Shown: in pieces, positions 32,638 through 42,868 of the stretch | Layout: every line of letters begins with the position of its first letter | Position numbering within the stretch: the stretch's first letter is position 1 | Source of the DNA: Thermohalobaculum sp039033215 | Lineage (GTDB): Bacteria; Pseudomonadota; Alphaproteobacteria; Rhodobacterales; Rhodobacteraceae | Reading direction: 5' to 3' | Assembly (NCBI GenBank): GCA_039033215.1 | Contig: JBCCDA010000008.1 | Span: forward strand, 6,838-70,837 | DNA length: 64,000 bases | Translations under genes and position numbers: made by a program | Notes under the pieces: model-generated | What the model was told of the DNA's origin: nothing | Databases searched by the model: none | Seen by the model: only the letters and a program-made list of their open reading frames with translations

Positions 32638-33068
32638 CCGTTGCCTCTCGTACCGGCGAACGCCATGACATCACCGACCATCTCATCCAAGGCTGCTGTA
32701 AGCGGTTCGGTCGCCGCACCTGACAAGAAGAACACCTTTCGGGCGCCGGGCGTATCGAGTGGGACGTCTTCGCCGACCTGACTGCGGTTGGCGACCTGGA
32801 TCAACCCGTCCTTACGCGCCTCCTCGATCAGCCGAAGCTTGGTCGAGTGCGATATGTTGCTCATGGATGCCGTGAGCTCCTCCAACGTCGACACACGCCC
32901 GCGGAGTTGCTTGGTCAGCATCGACAGAAAGAGGTCCGTATAGTGCTCGTTCCAGTACTTGCGCTCGCCGAACCCTTCGAACAGCCTAACCCGAAGCAGG
33001 CCCAGCAATCCGACGAACTTCAGATGGCGTTCAGCGTGCTCCCGAAGATCGGGCAAGACAACCGACAT
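32634..33068 (-). CDS. Hypothetical winged-helix-like protein
   Basis: A 144-residue protein of no family I recognise. The middle part, TLEELTASMSNISHSTKLRLIEEARKDGLIQV, looks like a winged helix-turn-helix, and its size and layout are MarR-like (N-terminal helices HLKFVGLLGLLRVRLFEGF, C-terminal GARKVFFLSGAATEPLTAALDEMV). A DNA-binding regulator is likely. Its last four bases overlap the end of the convergent TSUP gene. ATG 33068 follows AGGGAGGG at about 6 bases, which supports the start. Confidence 0.72.
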   Translation of the reverse strand: MSVVLPDLREHAERHLKFVGLLGLLRVRLFEGFGERKYWNEHYTDLFLSMLTKQLRGRVSTLEELTASMSNISHSTKLRLIEEARKDGLIQVANRSQVGEDVPLDTPGARKVFFLSGAATEPLTAALDEMVGDVMAFAGTRGNG

Positions 33069-33258
33069 AATATCCCTCCCTGACGCGGAGCTATCAAACT
33101 ACATATCAAAAAGAGCGTCAACGATCCTGCCAGAGTAGGCGGCAATCGTGATTCCGCCAAAACCGCTTGCATTCCCAAGCAGTTTGGTGGAAAGCACCCG
33201 CCTCGCGGCGCTTACACCCCTGGAGGATCGCCGCAATTACAACTAATGGAGCGCAAAA

Positions 33259-33912
33259 ATGGCCTCGACCATAGAACTCGAAGCCACGGCGCGGCCGGCG
33301 GTGGGCAAAGGGGCTGCCCGCCAGGCGCGTCGTGATGGAATGGTTCCCGCTGTCGTGTACGGCGGAAATGCTGACCCCGAACCCGTCAGCATCAAGGACA
33401 ATGTCCTTCTGAAGCTGCTGAAAGACGGCAAGTTCCTCTCGACTCTGATCAAGATCTCGGTCGACGGCAACGAACAGACAGTGATCTGCCGTTCTGTTCA
33501 GCGCGATGTGGTGAAGGACCTTCCGATACATGCGGATTTCCAGCGCTTGTCCGAGCGTTCTCGCATCACACTGGCGATCCCGGTCGAGTTTGTGAACGAG
33601 GAAGAGTCGCCCGGCCTCAAGAAGGGCGGCGTTCTGACGGTTGTGCGGAACGAAGTCGATCTGAAGGTGCGTGCCAACGCGATCCCAGAGTCGCTGGAGA
33701 TCGACCTTGCAGGCCTCGACTTCAACGACGTCGTTCGGGCATCGGATCTTACGTTGCCAACCGGTACGGCGCTCACGATCACGGACCGCGACTTCATGAT
33801 CGCTAACGTCTCCGCTCCGTCGGCACTCGCAGCGTCGGATGACGACGAAGACGGAGCCGAAGGCGGTGACGAGGCGGCTGCAGAGGGCGGAGAAGAGGCG
33901 ACGGAGGAGTAA
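33259..33912 (+). CDS. rplY: 50S ribosomal protein L25 / general stress protein Ctc
   Basis: A 217-residue L25 of the long Ctc/TL5 type. Residues 1-95 are the 5S-rRNA-binding beta-barrel (AVGKGAARQARRDGMVPAVVYGG), 100-190 the second beta domain (IPVEFVNEEESPGLKKGG, NAIPESLEIDLAGLDFNDV), and the last 30 residues are an acidic tail (DDDEDGAEGGDEAAAEGGEE) usual in alphaproteobacteria. In most relatives pth (peptidyl-tRNA hydrolase) follows directly; here the next gene is convergent and 16 bases away. Confidence 0.96.
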   Translation: MASTIELEATARPAVGKGAARQARRDGMVPAVVYGGNADPEPVSIKDNVLLKLLKDGKFLSTLIKISVDGNEQTVICRSVQRDVVKDLPIHADFQRLSERSRITLAIPVEFVNEEESPGLKKGGVLTVVRNEVDLKVRANAIPESLEIDLAGLDFNDVVRASDLTLPTGTALTITDRDFMIANVSAPSALAASDDDEDGAEGGDEAAAEGGEEATEE

Positions 33913-33928
33913 TCCCCGCCGCCCCCGA

Positions 33929-34723
33929 TCAGGCCGCGTTCAGCGACCAATCATACTCGTAATCATCCACCGGGCCGGCCACAGGCTGCGCCCGGTGTTT
34001 GTTTACGTGCGATATGATGCCGTCCTCGGTGCCACCGAAGTCCTCGATGAACCACTCGTATATCGTGGAGACGACAGCGCCGGACGACTCCTGCCGAGCC
34101 CCGCGCGGGTGCGAGGTGAAACTCTCTGCTGCGGCCGTTAGACGTACATCCAGATCTCCGGCCACGAACGGGCGCGCGTCGAGATCGGGGCAGCCGATCG
34201 AAGCGCAATTCACACCGTAGTGGATCCGAGGGTCCTTCCAAACCGGGCGCAGGATGCCATGTTCGATATCGTCGAGGCTAAGGCGCTGCCCCGCGACGGT
34301 CACCAGCTTCTCCGTCCAGGGTCCGGTATTGAAGATCCCGCCGCGCACTTTCTTGATGCTGCTCACCGGGAACGCATCAACCACGAGGTCAATCGTGAGG
34401 ATGTTGTAGAGGTTCAGCCAGTAGGCCATTGCCGCATCACGCGACAACATGGTCGGATCGACAGCCTGCATGGCCTCCAACTGGTCGGTCAGACGGGCGC
34501 CGTCGCTGGCCGCCTGGCCATAGCGAACCAGCGCCACCCCGTTTCCCCCGACCGTGCGGTAGCGGTCCAGGAAATTGGCCCACGCCGTGTAGTCCGGGTC
34601 TCCGCCCGAGCCGAAGGACTTCCACGGACCTCCAATCAGTTTGGATGCAGGGCCGGCTATCGCCGGAGCGGCGGCAAACGCGGCGCCGGTGGCGAGAAGG
34701 GTACGTCGGGTCAGCTGTCTCAT
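33929..34723 (-). CDS. DUF547 domain protein with Tat-like signal
   Basis: A 264-residue exported protein. The N-terminus has RRTLLATGAAFAAAPAIAG, a Tat-like signal with Ala-X-Ala near residue 23. The DUF547 core shows AMAYWLNLYNILTIDLVVDAFPV, RLSLDDIEHGILRP and PRIHYGVNCASIGCPDL; the Asn-Cys-Ala-Ser-Ile-Gly-Cys-Pro motif is the family hallmark. DUF547 is thought related to transglutaminase-like peptidases and glutaredoxin-adjacent proteins; its function is unknown. It follows the membrane operon after 64 bases on the same strand and could be its last gene. Confidence 0.88.
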   Translation of the reverse strand: MRQLTRRTLLATGAAFAAAPAIAGPASKLIGGPWKSFGSGGDPDYTAWANFLDRYRTVGGNGVALVRYGQAASDGARLTDQLEAMQAVDPTMLSRDAAMAYWLNLYNILTIDLVVDAFPVSSIKKVRGGIFNTGPWTEKLVTVAGQRLSLDDIEHGILRPVWKDPRIHYGVNCASIGCPDLDARPFVAGDLDVRLTAAAESFTSHPRGARQESSGAVVSTIYEWFIEDFGGTEDGIISHVNKHRAQPVAGPVDDYEYDWSLNAA

Positions 34724-34787
34724 GGACTGGCAGATGGGGTGGTCCCGCAGGATACCAAGCCACCCCTCACGCCGATGTCAGGCTGTG

Positions 34788-35585
34788 TCAGGAAAAGACG
34801 TCGGCCAGCGACGAGATGCCCGTACCTTCCTTTATCTCGACCAGCCGGGCATAGGTCAGCGCGCCCAAGGCCCCAGCCATCGCATAGAAGAACCCTGAAA
34901 CTGCGACGCCGATGATGTTGGCCAGAACGATGCCGACGGTTCCCATTGCAAAGCCAAGCCCCAGTGCTCCCGTTGAGACTATGGTCATCAGGATCATGAT
35001 CAGGAGAAAGATCACAATCAGACCCATGAGCGGCCAGCGGTAGTCCTTGGTGAGTGCCGCGCTCCTCCCCAGCGAGTCGAAGAACCTCCCCTCGACCACA
35101 ATCGCCGGGACAATCACGAACCAGAGCGCCATGAGGTAAAGGCCCGGAAGCAGCAGAGCGATGATGCCAAGATAGACGGCAATACCTGTTACGATCATGC
35201 AGAGGATCACCGGGAAGACCCTCGACAGCGCGATGCTGAGTGCTCGTCCTGTGTTGATGCTGCCGCCGGTCAGGGCACGGTAGGCACCCGCGGTCACGGC
35301 AGCGATCGCGATGCCCCAAAGAACAATGCCCACAAGTGTGACAACACCCTGCATGATCGGACTGACGTATGTCACAGTCGCGGCGTAGAGTTCCGGATCC
35401 GTGACTGCCAGAAGGATGTTCTGTTGTGCGCTACCGAAGACAGCCAGGTTCATCACCACCCCGATCAGCGCCGGGACACCACCCAGAACGAGCATTGGCA
35501 CGAAGTTCCGGAAGACCAGCGAGAAACTGCCGCTGATCAGGCCGCCCACACCGAGCGCGGGCGTAAACTGGGTTGTATCGGTCAT
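34788..35585 (-). CDS. Six-helix integral membrane protein, paralogue of the next gene
   Basis: A 265-residue membrane protein with about six helices and the motif RFFDSLGRSAALTKDYRWPLMG, typical of glycerophosphodiester-phosphodiesterase-membrane-domain/DUF-type proteins. ATG 35585 follows GGGGGA at 4 bases. Its C-terminal end ARLVEIKEGTGISSLADVFS parallels ARMVEIKEPPDIGEMIGVFD of the neighbour at 35642-36505, and the overall helix layout is the same, so the two are paralogues. It is probably a component of the MoxR/DUF58 membrane module. Confidence 0.78.
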   Translation of the reverse strand: MTDTTQFTPALGVGGLISGSFSLVFRNFVPMLVLGGVPALIGVVMNLAVFGSAQQNILLAVTDPELYAATVTYVSPIMQGVVTLVGIVLWGIAIAAVTAGAYRALTGGSINTGRALSIALSRVFPVILCMIVTGIAVYLGIIALLLPGLYLMALWFVIVPAIVVEGRFFDSLGRSAALTKDYRWPLMGLIVIFLLIMILMTIVSTGALGLGFAMGTVGIVLANIIGVAVSGFFYAMAGALGALTYARLVEIKEGTGISSLADVFS

Positions 35586-35641
35586 TTTGTCCCCCATCAG
35601 AGTACCGTTGGCGGCATTGTACCGGACACTCGGGGGGGCGG

Positions 35642-36505
35642 CTAGTCGAAGACCCCGATCATCTCGCCGATGTCCGGGGGCTCCTTGATCTCGACCATGC
35701 GTGCGCGGATTGCGGCGAGGCCCAGCGCCAATAGTACCGTCATCACCGAGAGCCCCAGTACGGCGTTCGAGAAGAGCAGGATTTCCTCCACCTGGTTGCC
35801 CAAGTCGACATCGTACGCGAACTCGAGCATTGCCCCGACCCCAAGGCCCAGACCGCCGCTGAGAAAACCGCCGAGCAGAACGGCGGTGAACCACAACAGA
35901 AAGCACGTCCCGGCGATGCGCCAGCGATACCCCTGTCCGAGGCGTACAGCACGTCCCAGAGCTCGAACACCGATCCGGTCAATCGAAACCGCGGGCAACG
36001 ACATCCCCCATCGGCCCAGCGAATACATGCCGATCGCGATCAACACGATTGTTGCAAAGAACCCAACCCTCGGCGTGGTCGCAAGGAAAACAAGGACCAA
36101 GGGCGCCAGCGTGGCCAGTGTGACGACAATCCCGCAAACGGCAGCTTGCACGGGCCGATGGAGCAGCGTGCGCACGCACGGGAAGAGCGGTACGTGCCCA
36201 TGACGATGATAGGTATCAAAGGCCGCCGTCAACGGTCCCGCGGTGAGGCCAAGCCCTAAGCCCAACGCGACCGCAAATGCCAAGAACCCCGCGGCGAACG
36301 CGACATTGGCGTCTGCAAGGAAGCCAAGCTGCGACCACTGATCTTCCATGGCGACAGTTCCGTACAACACGCCTCCAATCCCGATAGCACCGGGAAGTCC
36401 CAGCAACAGAAGCTTGGGCAGACGTAGGAAGAAAAGCGTGAGCACATCCGACATGATCTGCCCGACTCCCAGGATCGGGCGCTCCGATGGCGCGGCCCCC
36501 GTCAT
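35642..36505 (-). CDS. Integral membrane protein, paralogue of the previous gene
   Basis: A 287-residue protein with an N-terminal amphipathic segment (ILGVGQIMSDVLTLFFLRLPKL) and about six helices. The RALGRAVRLGQGYRWRIAGTC stretch matches the RSAALTKDYRWPLMG position of its paralogue, where many family members have a regularly placed Arg/Tyr-Arg-Trp. It overlaps the RDD gene by 4 bases and so belongs to the MoxR/DUF58 operon. Function unknown. Confidence 0.78.
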   Translation of the reverse strand: MTGAAPSERPILGVGQIMSDVLTLFFLRLPKLLLLGLPGAIGIGGVLYGTVAMEDQWSQLGFLADANVAFAAGFLAFAVALGLGLGLTAGPLTAAFDTYHRHGHVPLFPCVRTLLHRPVQAAVCGIVVTLATLAPLVLVFLATTPRVGFFATIVLIAIGMYSLGRWGMSLPAVSIDRIGVRALGRAVRLGQGYRWRIAGTCFLLWFTAVLLGGFLSGGLGLGVGAMLEFAYDVDLGNQVEEILLFSNAVLGLSVMTVLLALGLAAIRARMVEIKEPPDIGEMIGVFD

Positions 36506-37449
36506 CGGTTCGGTCCGCGCACGTCCTCGTGGTGGAACTTGTCCTCGCGGGCATCACCAAAGAGCCGACGGCTCTCCAGATACCGCCGCTGGGACAGATA
36601 GAAGCTCTCAAGGAACTCCGGGATGTCGGCGCGTCCCACGCGGTCCGTGAACTCGATCTTCGCGATAATCTTCTCAGCGATCTTCTCCAGGTTCTCCCGG
36701 TGCCGGGTCCGCGCGTCGGCCGTGAACTTGCTTTCGTCCACTTGCAGTACCCGCTCTAGGGTCTGGAGCTCATAGGCGCCGTAATGGTCGAGCTGATGGC
36801 TGAGGAACGTGAACTTGTCCCGCGCCTCGGTCTGTGCGCGCGCGACAAGATCGGGCATCAGCACGGCGGCCGGCTGGTGGATCACATAGGTGTTCGCGAT
36901 CATGTCCCCGAGACGCTGGCGCTTCTTGTTCATGAGCGGCACGGCCAGCAGTATCGCGATCCAGATCAGCAGAATGATGTATTCGAGCGGGCCAAGGTTC
37001 CCAGCCGCGAACAGCATCGTGCCCGGGTAAAAGACCTCGACCTCCTTCATGATGTTGCGCACGGCGACGGCGTAGGCGGGGAGCGAGCGACCGTCCGCGC
37101 CGACGACCCGCAGCCGCGCGATCTTCTTGCCCAGGGTCTGGCCGTTCCACAGGATCTCGGTCAGCACGTAGTAGGGCGCGCGGATGAAGAAGAACGTCAG
37201 CGACCAGATGATGACCAGATAATCCCAATCGATGCCGATGATCGCGAGCAGCATGATCAGCGCGCCGGTGAAGAGGAACGTGAGCAGAAGGTCCATCAGC
37301 TGCGCCGCGAAGCGCATCCCCAGGCTCGCGACCTCGAAGTTCAGCGGCACACCCTCGGGCGGGACAAAGTCCCGTATGAGCCGTTTGGTCCGTTGCGCGC
37401 GGGCACGGCGCTGCTTGCGGGCCTCGGTTGAGAGGGCAGGCTGGTTCAT
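36502..37449 (-). CDS. RDD-family membrane protein
   Basis: A 315-residue protein with an RDD domain at residues 40-190. The Arg/Asp pattern reads MRFAAQLMDLLLTFLFTG, then GQTLGKKIARLRVVGADGRSL and RQRLGDMIANTYVI, all characteristic. A soluble C-terminal tail of about 120 residues (ARAQTEARDKFTFLSHQLDHYG..FLESFYLSQRRYLESRRLFGD) is predicted to be helical and cytoplasmic. It overlaps the SpoIIM-like gene by 4 bases. In related modules RDD proteins accompany SpoIIM and MoxR genes. Confidence 0.88.
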   Translation of the reverse strand: MNQPALSTEARKQRRARAQRTKRLIRDFVPPEGVPLNFEVASLGMRFAAQLMDLLLTFLFTGALIMLLAIIGIDWDYLVIIWSLTFFFIRAPYYVLTEILWNGQTLGKKIARLRVVGADGRSLPAYAVAVRNIMKEVEVFYPGTMLFAAGNLGPLEYIILLIWIAILLAVPLMNKKRQRLGDMIANTYVIHQPAAVLMPDLVARAQTEARDKFTFLSHQLDHYGAYELQTLERVLQVDESKFTADARTRHRENLEKIAEKIIAKIEFTDRVGRADIPEFLESFYLSQRRYLESRRLFGDAREDKFHHEDVRGPNR

Positions 37450-38480
37450 GCGCGCTGCACCCCGATCCGGCCCGACCCACGACCCGAAAACAGAACGTAC
37501 CCGAGCCAGAACGCACCGAAGCTCCAGCCGATGGCCAGCCGGGTCCCCGGATCCTGCACCAGTTGCCGCCCGAACCCTTCCAGGAGCCCGGCAGCGACCA
37601 GCATGATGGCAGCGAAGATAGCCAGCAGAACGGCGTCACGTCCGTCCCGCCGCAAGGCGTCCCGTCGCCTAAGGTTCCCAGGAAACAGCACCGCCAGCCC
37701 CAGCCGGAATCCCCCTGCGGTCGCGATACAGATGGCCGAAATCTCAGTGACCCCATGGATCGAGAGCCAGGCAAAGATATCCCAGCCGATCCCCCTATCG
37801 ACGTGAAGCGCCACAAACACGCCCAGGATCAGCCCGTTGTACGCGGCCAGCGCAAAGGAGGGCAGGCACACGAACACCCCCAGTGCGAAGGCGAACAGCG
37901 CAATCTGCGTGTTGTGGCTGAAGAGATAGGCGGCAAAGGCCGCCAGCCCGTCCAACGCGCTGTCGTCGCCGTAGATGACGCTGAGCAGTTGTTCCTTGGA
38001 CGACGTGATCCCGCGCCCTCCCGCGAGGCTGCCGGGCATGAAGGTGTTGTACCAGGTCTCGTCGATGAAGAAGAGCAGGTAGCCCGTGACCCCGCCCAAC
38101 CCCATCGCCAGGAAACCCAGCAGCAACGGAATGGCCGATCGCCGCATCGCGCCGGGGATCGCATGGACAACCACGCGACGGAGCAATCCCCCAAGGCTCT
38201 CCTGCGGTGCGTAGACGGCGAGGTAGGCGCGGCAGCACAGCACTTCGAGATAGTTGAGCAGCGAGGCATCGAGCGAAATCTCGCGCGCGACAGACAGCGA
38301 GTTCGACGCCTGACGATAGAGCACGGCCAGATCTCGGGCATCTTCGAACGACAGGCCGCGCACACCGGACTTCTCGGTCCGCCCGACGATTTCCTCCAGC
38401 CGCTTCCAGTCGGCCTCGCGCTCTGCACGAAAGCGGGCCGAGCGCATGGCAAGATCGGTGGCGTTGGGGGCGTCCGCCAT
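37446..38480 (-). CDS. SpoIIM-like (stage II sporulation protein M family) membrane protein
   Basis: A 344-residue membrane protein. The cytoplasmic N-terminal helices (about 1-95) carry ARDLAVLYRQASNSLSVAREISL; the membrane core has five helices with SHNTQIALFAFALGVFVCLPSFALAAYNGLILG and LSIHGVTEISAICIATAGGFRLG, the family signature. Despite the name, the family is wide outside spore formers and usually sits beside MoxR/DUF58 and RDD genes, as here. The start overlaps the DUF58 stop by 1 base. Confidence 0.9.
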   Translation of the reverse strand: MADAPNATDLAMRSARFRAEREADWKRLEEIVGRTEKSGVRGLSFEDARDLAVLYRQASNSLSVAREISLDASLLNYLEVLCCRAYLAVYAPQESLGGLLRRVVVHAIPGAMRRSAIPLLLGFLAMGLGGVTGYLLFFIDETWYNTFMPGSLAGGRGITSSKEQLLSVIYGDDSALDGLAAFAAYLFSHNTQIALFAFALGVFVCLPSFALAAYNGLILGVFVALHVDRGIGWDIFAWLSIHGVTEISAICIATAGGFRLGLAVLFPGNLRRRDALRRDGRDAVLLAIFAAIMLVAAGLLEGFGRQLVQDPGTRLAIGWSFGAFWLGYVLFSGRGSGRIGVQRA

Positions 38481-39783
38481 CAGATCAGCTCACGCGACTT
38501 GATCGTCAGATAGGTCGAGATCAGCCGCGCGGTGACGGCTTGGGGGGCCGTGTCGACCACGAAGACGCCAAGCCGTTGCAGACGCTCCATGACGATCCGC
38601 CGCTCGCGGATCATCTGCGCGGCCGAGACGGCGCGGGCGACATCGGTCATCCCATGCGGCGAGGCATTGGCAATCTCTTCGAGATGCGGATCGGACAGGG
38701 CGACAAACACGATGACATGGCTTCGATTGAGCACGGTGATGTTCTCGACCAGAAGCTCCGCCGTGGTGGTGTCCACGAAGTCCGAGAAGACGACAACGAG
38801 CGAGCGGCGCTTCAACCGCGTGTGCAGGCGGGCCATGGCAAGCGTGTGGTTCGTCTCGACGCTCTCATAGTCGAGCTCGGCCATTCGCGTCCTCAGCCGC
38901 GCGAAGGCGGCCCTCCCCGGCTCGGGGGGCAGGAAGATGCGCGGCTGGCTGTCGAAGGCGTACATGCCCACGAGGTCCCCGCCCAGCCCGGCCGCCCAGG
39001 CGCAGGCAAGTGCCGCGTTCACCGCGTGGTCGATCTTTGGAAGCCCACCGACCTCCTCACGCATCAGATAGCCGTTATCGAGCGCCAGGATCACATGATG
39101 GTTCCGTTCGGCCCGCATCTCCTTGGCCATCAGCGCGCGGTGCCGGGCCGAGTGCTTCCAGTCTATGGTCCGGGGGTCCATGCCGGTGACCCATTCGCGA
39201 AGCTGGTGGAACTCGGACCCCTCCCCCTTGAGGATGTTCTCCTTCACGCCGTAGAGCGTCGAGCGCACGGTGACATCGATCTGGCCCGACTGGACGGCGC
39301 GGATGTTCGGCACGGCTGCGACCTGGGCGTCGAGGTTCAGCCTGGGGCAGAAAAAGGCGAGGCCGAAGCGCGAGGGCCAGCCCAGCCAGACGCGTTCTAT
39401 CGGCCAGGTGCCGCGGCGCTTTGCGGTGATCGCCAGCTCGGCTTCCGCCCCGCCCTCGGTGCGCTCGAAGCTCACTTCCTCTGGGCCGTCGAGCCCCCGG
39501 GGATACCCGACGCGTGCGTTCAGCCGGGCGGGGACGAAGCTGGCAGCCGTCAGCCGTATCGAGAACGGCGCGGTGTCGCCGGTGAACACCTCGCGCGGGC
39601 CCTGGACGTCCACGGCCCAGCCGCGGCCCCTGCTGCTGAGAGCCACGTCGGCGGCCAGCGCGACTCCGAGCGCGACAAACAGATACAGCCCAGTCTCGTC
39701 CGGCAGCGCCTCGATGGCGATCGACAGCATCGCCACCGCGAAGGCGGCGATCGCCAGCACCATGAGCCGCGTTGACGGGCGCA

Positions 39784-39784
<1 letters not shown>
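38480..39784 (-). CDS. DUF58 / von Willebrand factor A-like protein
   Basis: A 434-residue protein. Two N-terminal helices (about 7-50) anchor it in the membrane; a beta-rich linker follows, and the DUF58 motif GSEFHQLREWVTGMDPRTIDWKHSARHRAL lies near residues 195-225, then a vWA-like domain (HHVILALDNGYLM, LVVVFSDFVDTTTAELL). The MIDAS-type DxSxS has become Asp-Asn-Gly, so metal binding is doubtful. It works with MoxR AAA ATPases in a chaperone-like module. It begins one base before the MoxR stop ends. Confidence 0.92.
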
Positions 39785-40720
<936 letters not shown>

Positions 40721-40740
<20 letters not shown>

Positions 40741-42025
40741 TGGTCACCTTATCATAGCATGTCTCGAAACGGTCCAGCCGGCGCAGGATCTCACCTTGCG
40801 CAAGCTGTCCAGCCGGAAGGTCGGCGGCCTCTTCAAGTTCGCGCGCCAGCGGGCCGTTGCGCCGTGCGATCAGGCGCGTGAGAACGCCCAGCGGTTCCTC
40901 ATTCAGCTGCCGGTGCGGGCCCAGGAGCTCTGCCGTGAGGTGGTGCAACCGCTCCCGGATGTGATCGGCCAGAAGGGCTGTGTCGTGATCAGCCAGCCGC
41001 AAAAGACGCGCCTTCGCCTCGATCGAGACCTCCTTGGAGGCCCGCGGCTCATCCTCGTACATCCGCGCCAAAGGGCCGTAGCGCGTCACCGCCCGCCAAA
41101 GCACCAGCGCGCCCAGAAAGCCAAAGGCAATCCAGATCATCGTGAAGGGCCAGGCGAACATGCGCGTGAACTCCTCCCACGTGCGTTCGCGCCGCTCGGC
41201 CTCCCAGTCGCGATCTGATGAAAAGACGCTTCTCGTGTAATCCAGCAGCACGGGTTCCTCGCCCGCGAGCTCACGGATCACCGCCAGCGCCACGTCGGCG
41301 TTCGATTCCCAGTTGAGTCCATGGTTGTTCAACAGGTCGGGATCGGAGAGCAGCCAGAACTGATCATTGTCGCGCTCCCGCGTCTCGCCGATGGGACAAC
41401 GACCCAGGATCATCGCGGTCTCCGAGCCAATCAGCGGCTTACAGGCCCCAGCGTCAATTGTTTGCGCATGGAAGAGGCCGATCTTCCCATACTTGGTCTG
41501 AAAGGTGGCCCAACCGTCAGCCTGGGCAGCGGTGCGTCCGGCGCTACGGTCGACATGCCGTGCGGCGCGGGCGACATGCTCGGCGGGAACCAACAGCACC
41601 TTGTGCGCCCGATCGGCCAGATAGACGCCCGAGCGCCATTTCGGCAGGACAACAAGTGTCGGTTGGCGGCGGATCTTGGCCTCGACAACGCCGTGCCAAA
41701 GGTCGCGCTGGGTCGTCTGCATCAAGAGCTGATCGGCGGTTTCCGGCTCGTCCGAGGAGGCGCGCAGGTCTGTGTCGTAGAGCGGCAGAATCCGCAGACC
41801 AACCGCGTTGCGGGCCATCTGACCCCCGCCTGTGAAACCGCGGGCCTCGATGTCCTGATCCTTCAGCCACTCGATCAAGCCGCGCGTGCCGATGGCCGAG
41901 CGATCCAGATCCGGCTCGCCCCGGTCCGAGATCAGCCACAGCACTCCGATGATGGCGATCGCCACCACCGCGAAGATCCCGAGGTCGCGGTTGCCGCCAG
42001 GGGCCCTTTGCGCGGGCGCGTTCAT
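40721..42025 (-). CDS. DUF4350 domain membrane protein
   Basis: A 434-residue protein. Start ATG 42025 overlaps the upstream gene by 4 bases. It has a helix at residues 16-32 (LGIFAVVAIAIIGVLWL), a periplasmic DUF4350 region (SAIGTRGLIEWLKDQDIEARGFTGG, LLDYTRSV) of about 240 residues, a second helix near 300 (FAWPFTMIWIAFGFLGALVLW), and a cytoplasmic tail with DHTALLADHIRERLHHL-like helices. DUF4350 proteins regularly precede MoxR in such operons. Function unknown; a periplasmic sensor or substrate-holding part is possible. Confidence 0.82.
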
Positions 42026-42777
42026 GCGGCCCTCCGCAGGATCGGGGTTGCCGCAGCAAGGCACTCGCGCCAGCGGTCCTCGGTGATGTCGCGGCCCCCG
42101 AAGTGAACCAGTTCCGCCTGGCGCACCAGATCCCCCAGCGCGCCGAGGTGGCGCCAGCCGGACGGCAGCGCACGCAAGGCATCGCGCGCGGTCTGGGCCC
42201 GGCCCAGCCGAAGCTCGTTCGTCTGAGCCGCGTCCTCCAGCGCCCGGCCCACCAGCAGGATCAGCGCCTCGCGGCGGTCCTTCATCACGGCCAGCTTGGC
42301 GAGGAACTGTTCAACCGGTCCATCGTCGATGGCGGTGCCCAACGGGCCCGTGCGTCGCGCATCCGGGGCCATGCGCCCGTCTTCGTCTGGGGATCCGAAG
42401 CGCGCAGCGATACCCCCACCGTTCATGACGAAGATCACGATCACGGCGACCAGGATCGCCGCGAACACAATCCCCCATGTCCAGCGGCTGAGCTCCAGCT
42501 CTGCCTCCCGGTCGCGTGGGGGTTCGACTTCGACCTGCTGCTCGGCCACCGTCGCCTCGGCCGAGAACGGCACGTCCGGCCCGATATAGAGGATCTCGCT
42601 CTCGATGCGGGTACCGCTCACCGTGTCGGCATAGCGCTCGTCGCGGGGACCCGTGTCCACCAGATCGCTGGGGTCGATCTCCTGCGCCGCGAGGGGCAGC
42701 ACCAACGCCAGAGCCAGCGTGGACGCCAGCAGGCAGCCTGCGCCCATGCGCCCGATATGCCTGCCCCGGCCGGTCAT
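42022..42777 (-). CDS. DUF4129-like membrane protein with signal peptide
   Basis: A 251-residue protein. From ATG 42777 (MTGRGRHIGRMGAGCLLAS) a hydrophobic signal ends at PLAAQE near residue 34; a start at 42813 or 42747 is also possible. A transmembrane helix lies near 105-125 (WGIVFAAILVAVIVIFVM). The C-terminal part (REALILLVGRALEDAAQ, RTARD-like AQTARDALRALPSGW, LVRQAELVHFGGRDI) fits DUF4129. It is the first gene of the MoxR/DUF58 operon. Confidence 0.75.
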   Translation of the reverse strand: MTGRGRHIGRMGAGCLLASTLALALVLPLAAQEIDPSDLVDTGPRDERYADTVSGTRIESEILYIGPDVPFSAEATVAEQQVEVEPPRDREAELELSRWTWGIVFAAILVAVIVIFVMNGGGIAARFGSPDEDGRMAPDARRTGPLGTAIDDGPVEQFLAKLAVMKDRREALILLVGRALEDAAQTNELRLGRAQTARDALRALPSGWRHLGALGDLVRQAELVHFGGRDITEDRWRECLAAATPILRRAA

Positions 42778-42868
42778 GGGATTGTTCGCACCCTCCCCGC
42801 GGTTCACGCCCATCGGGACCGCTGACCGAGTCTATCTAAGCCATGTGCATCCCGGCAAGCCCCGCAGG

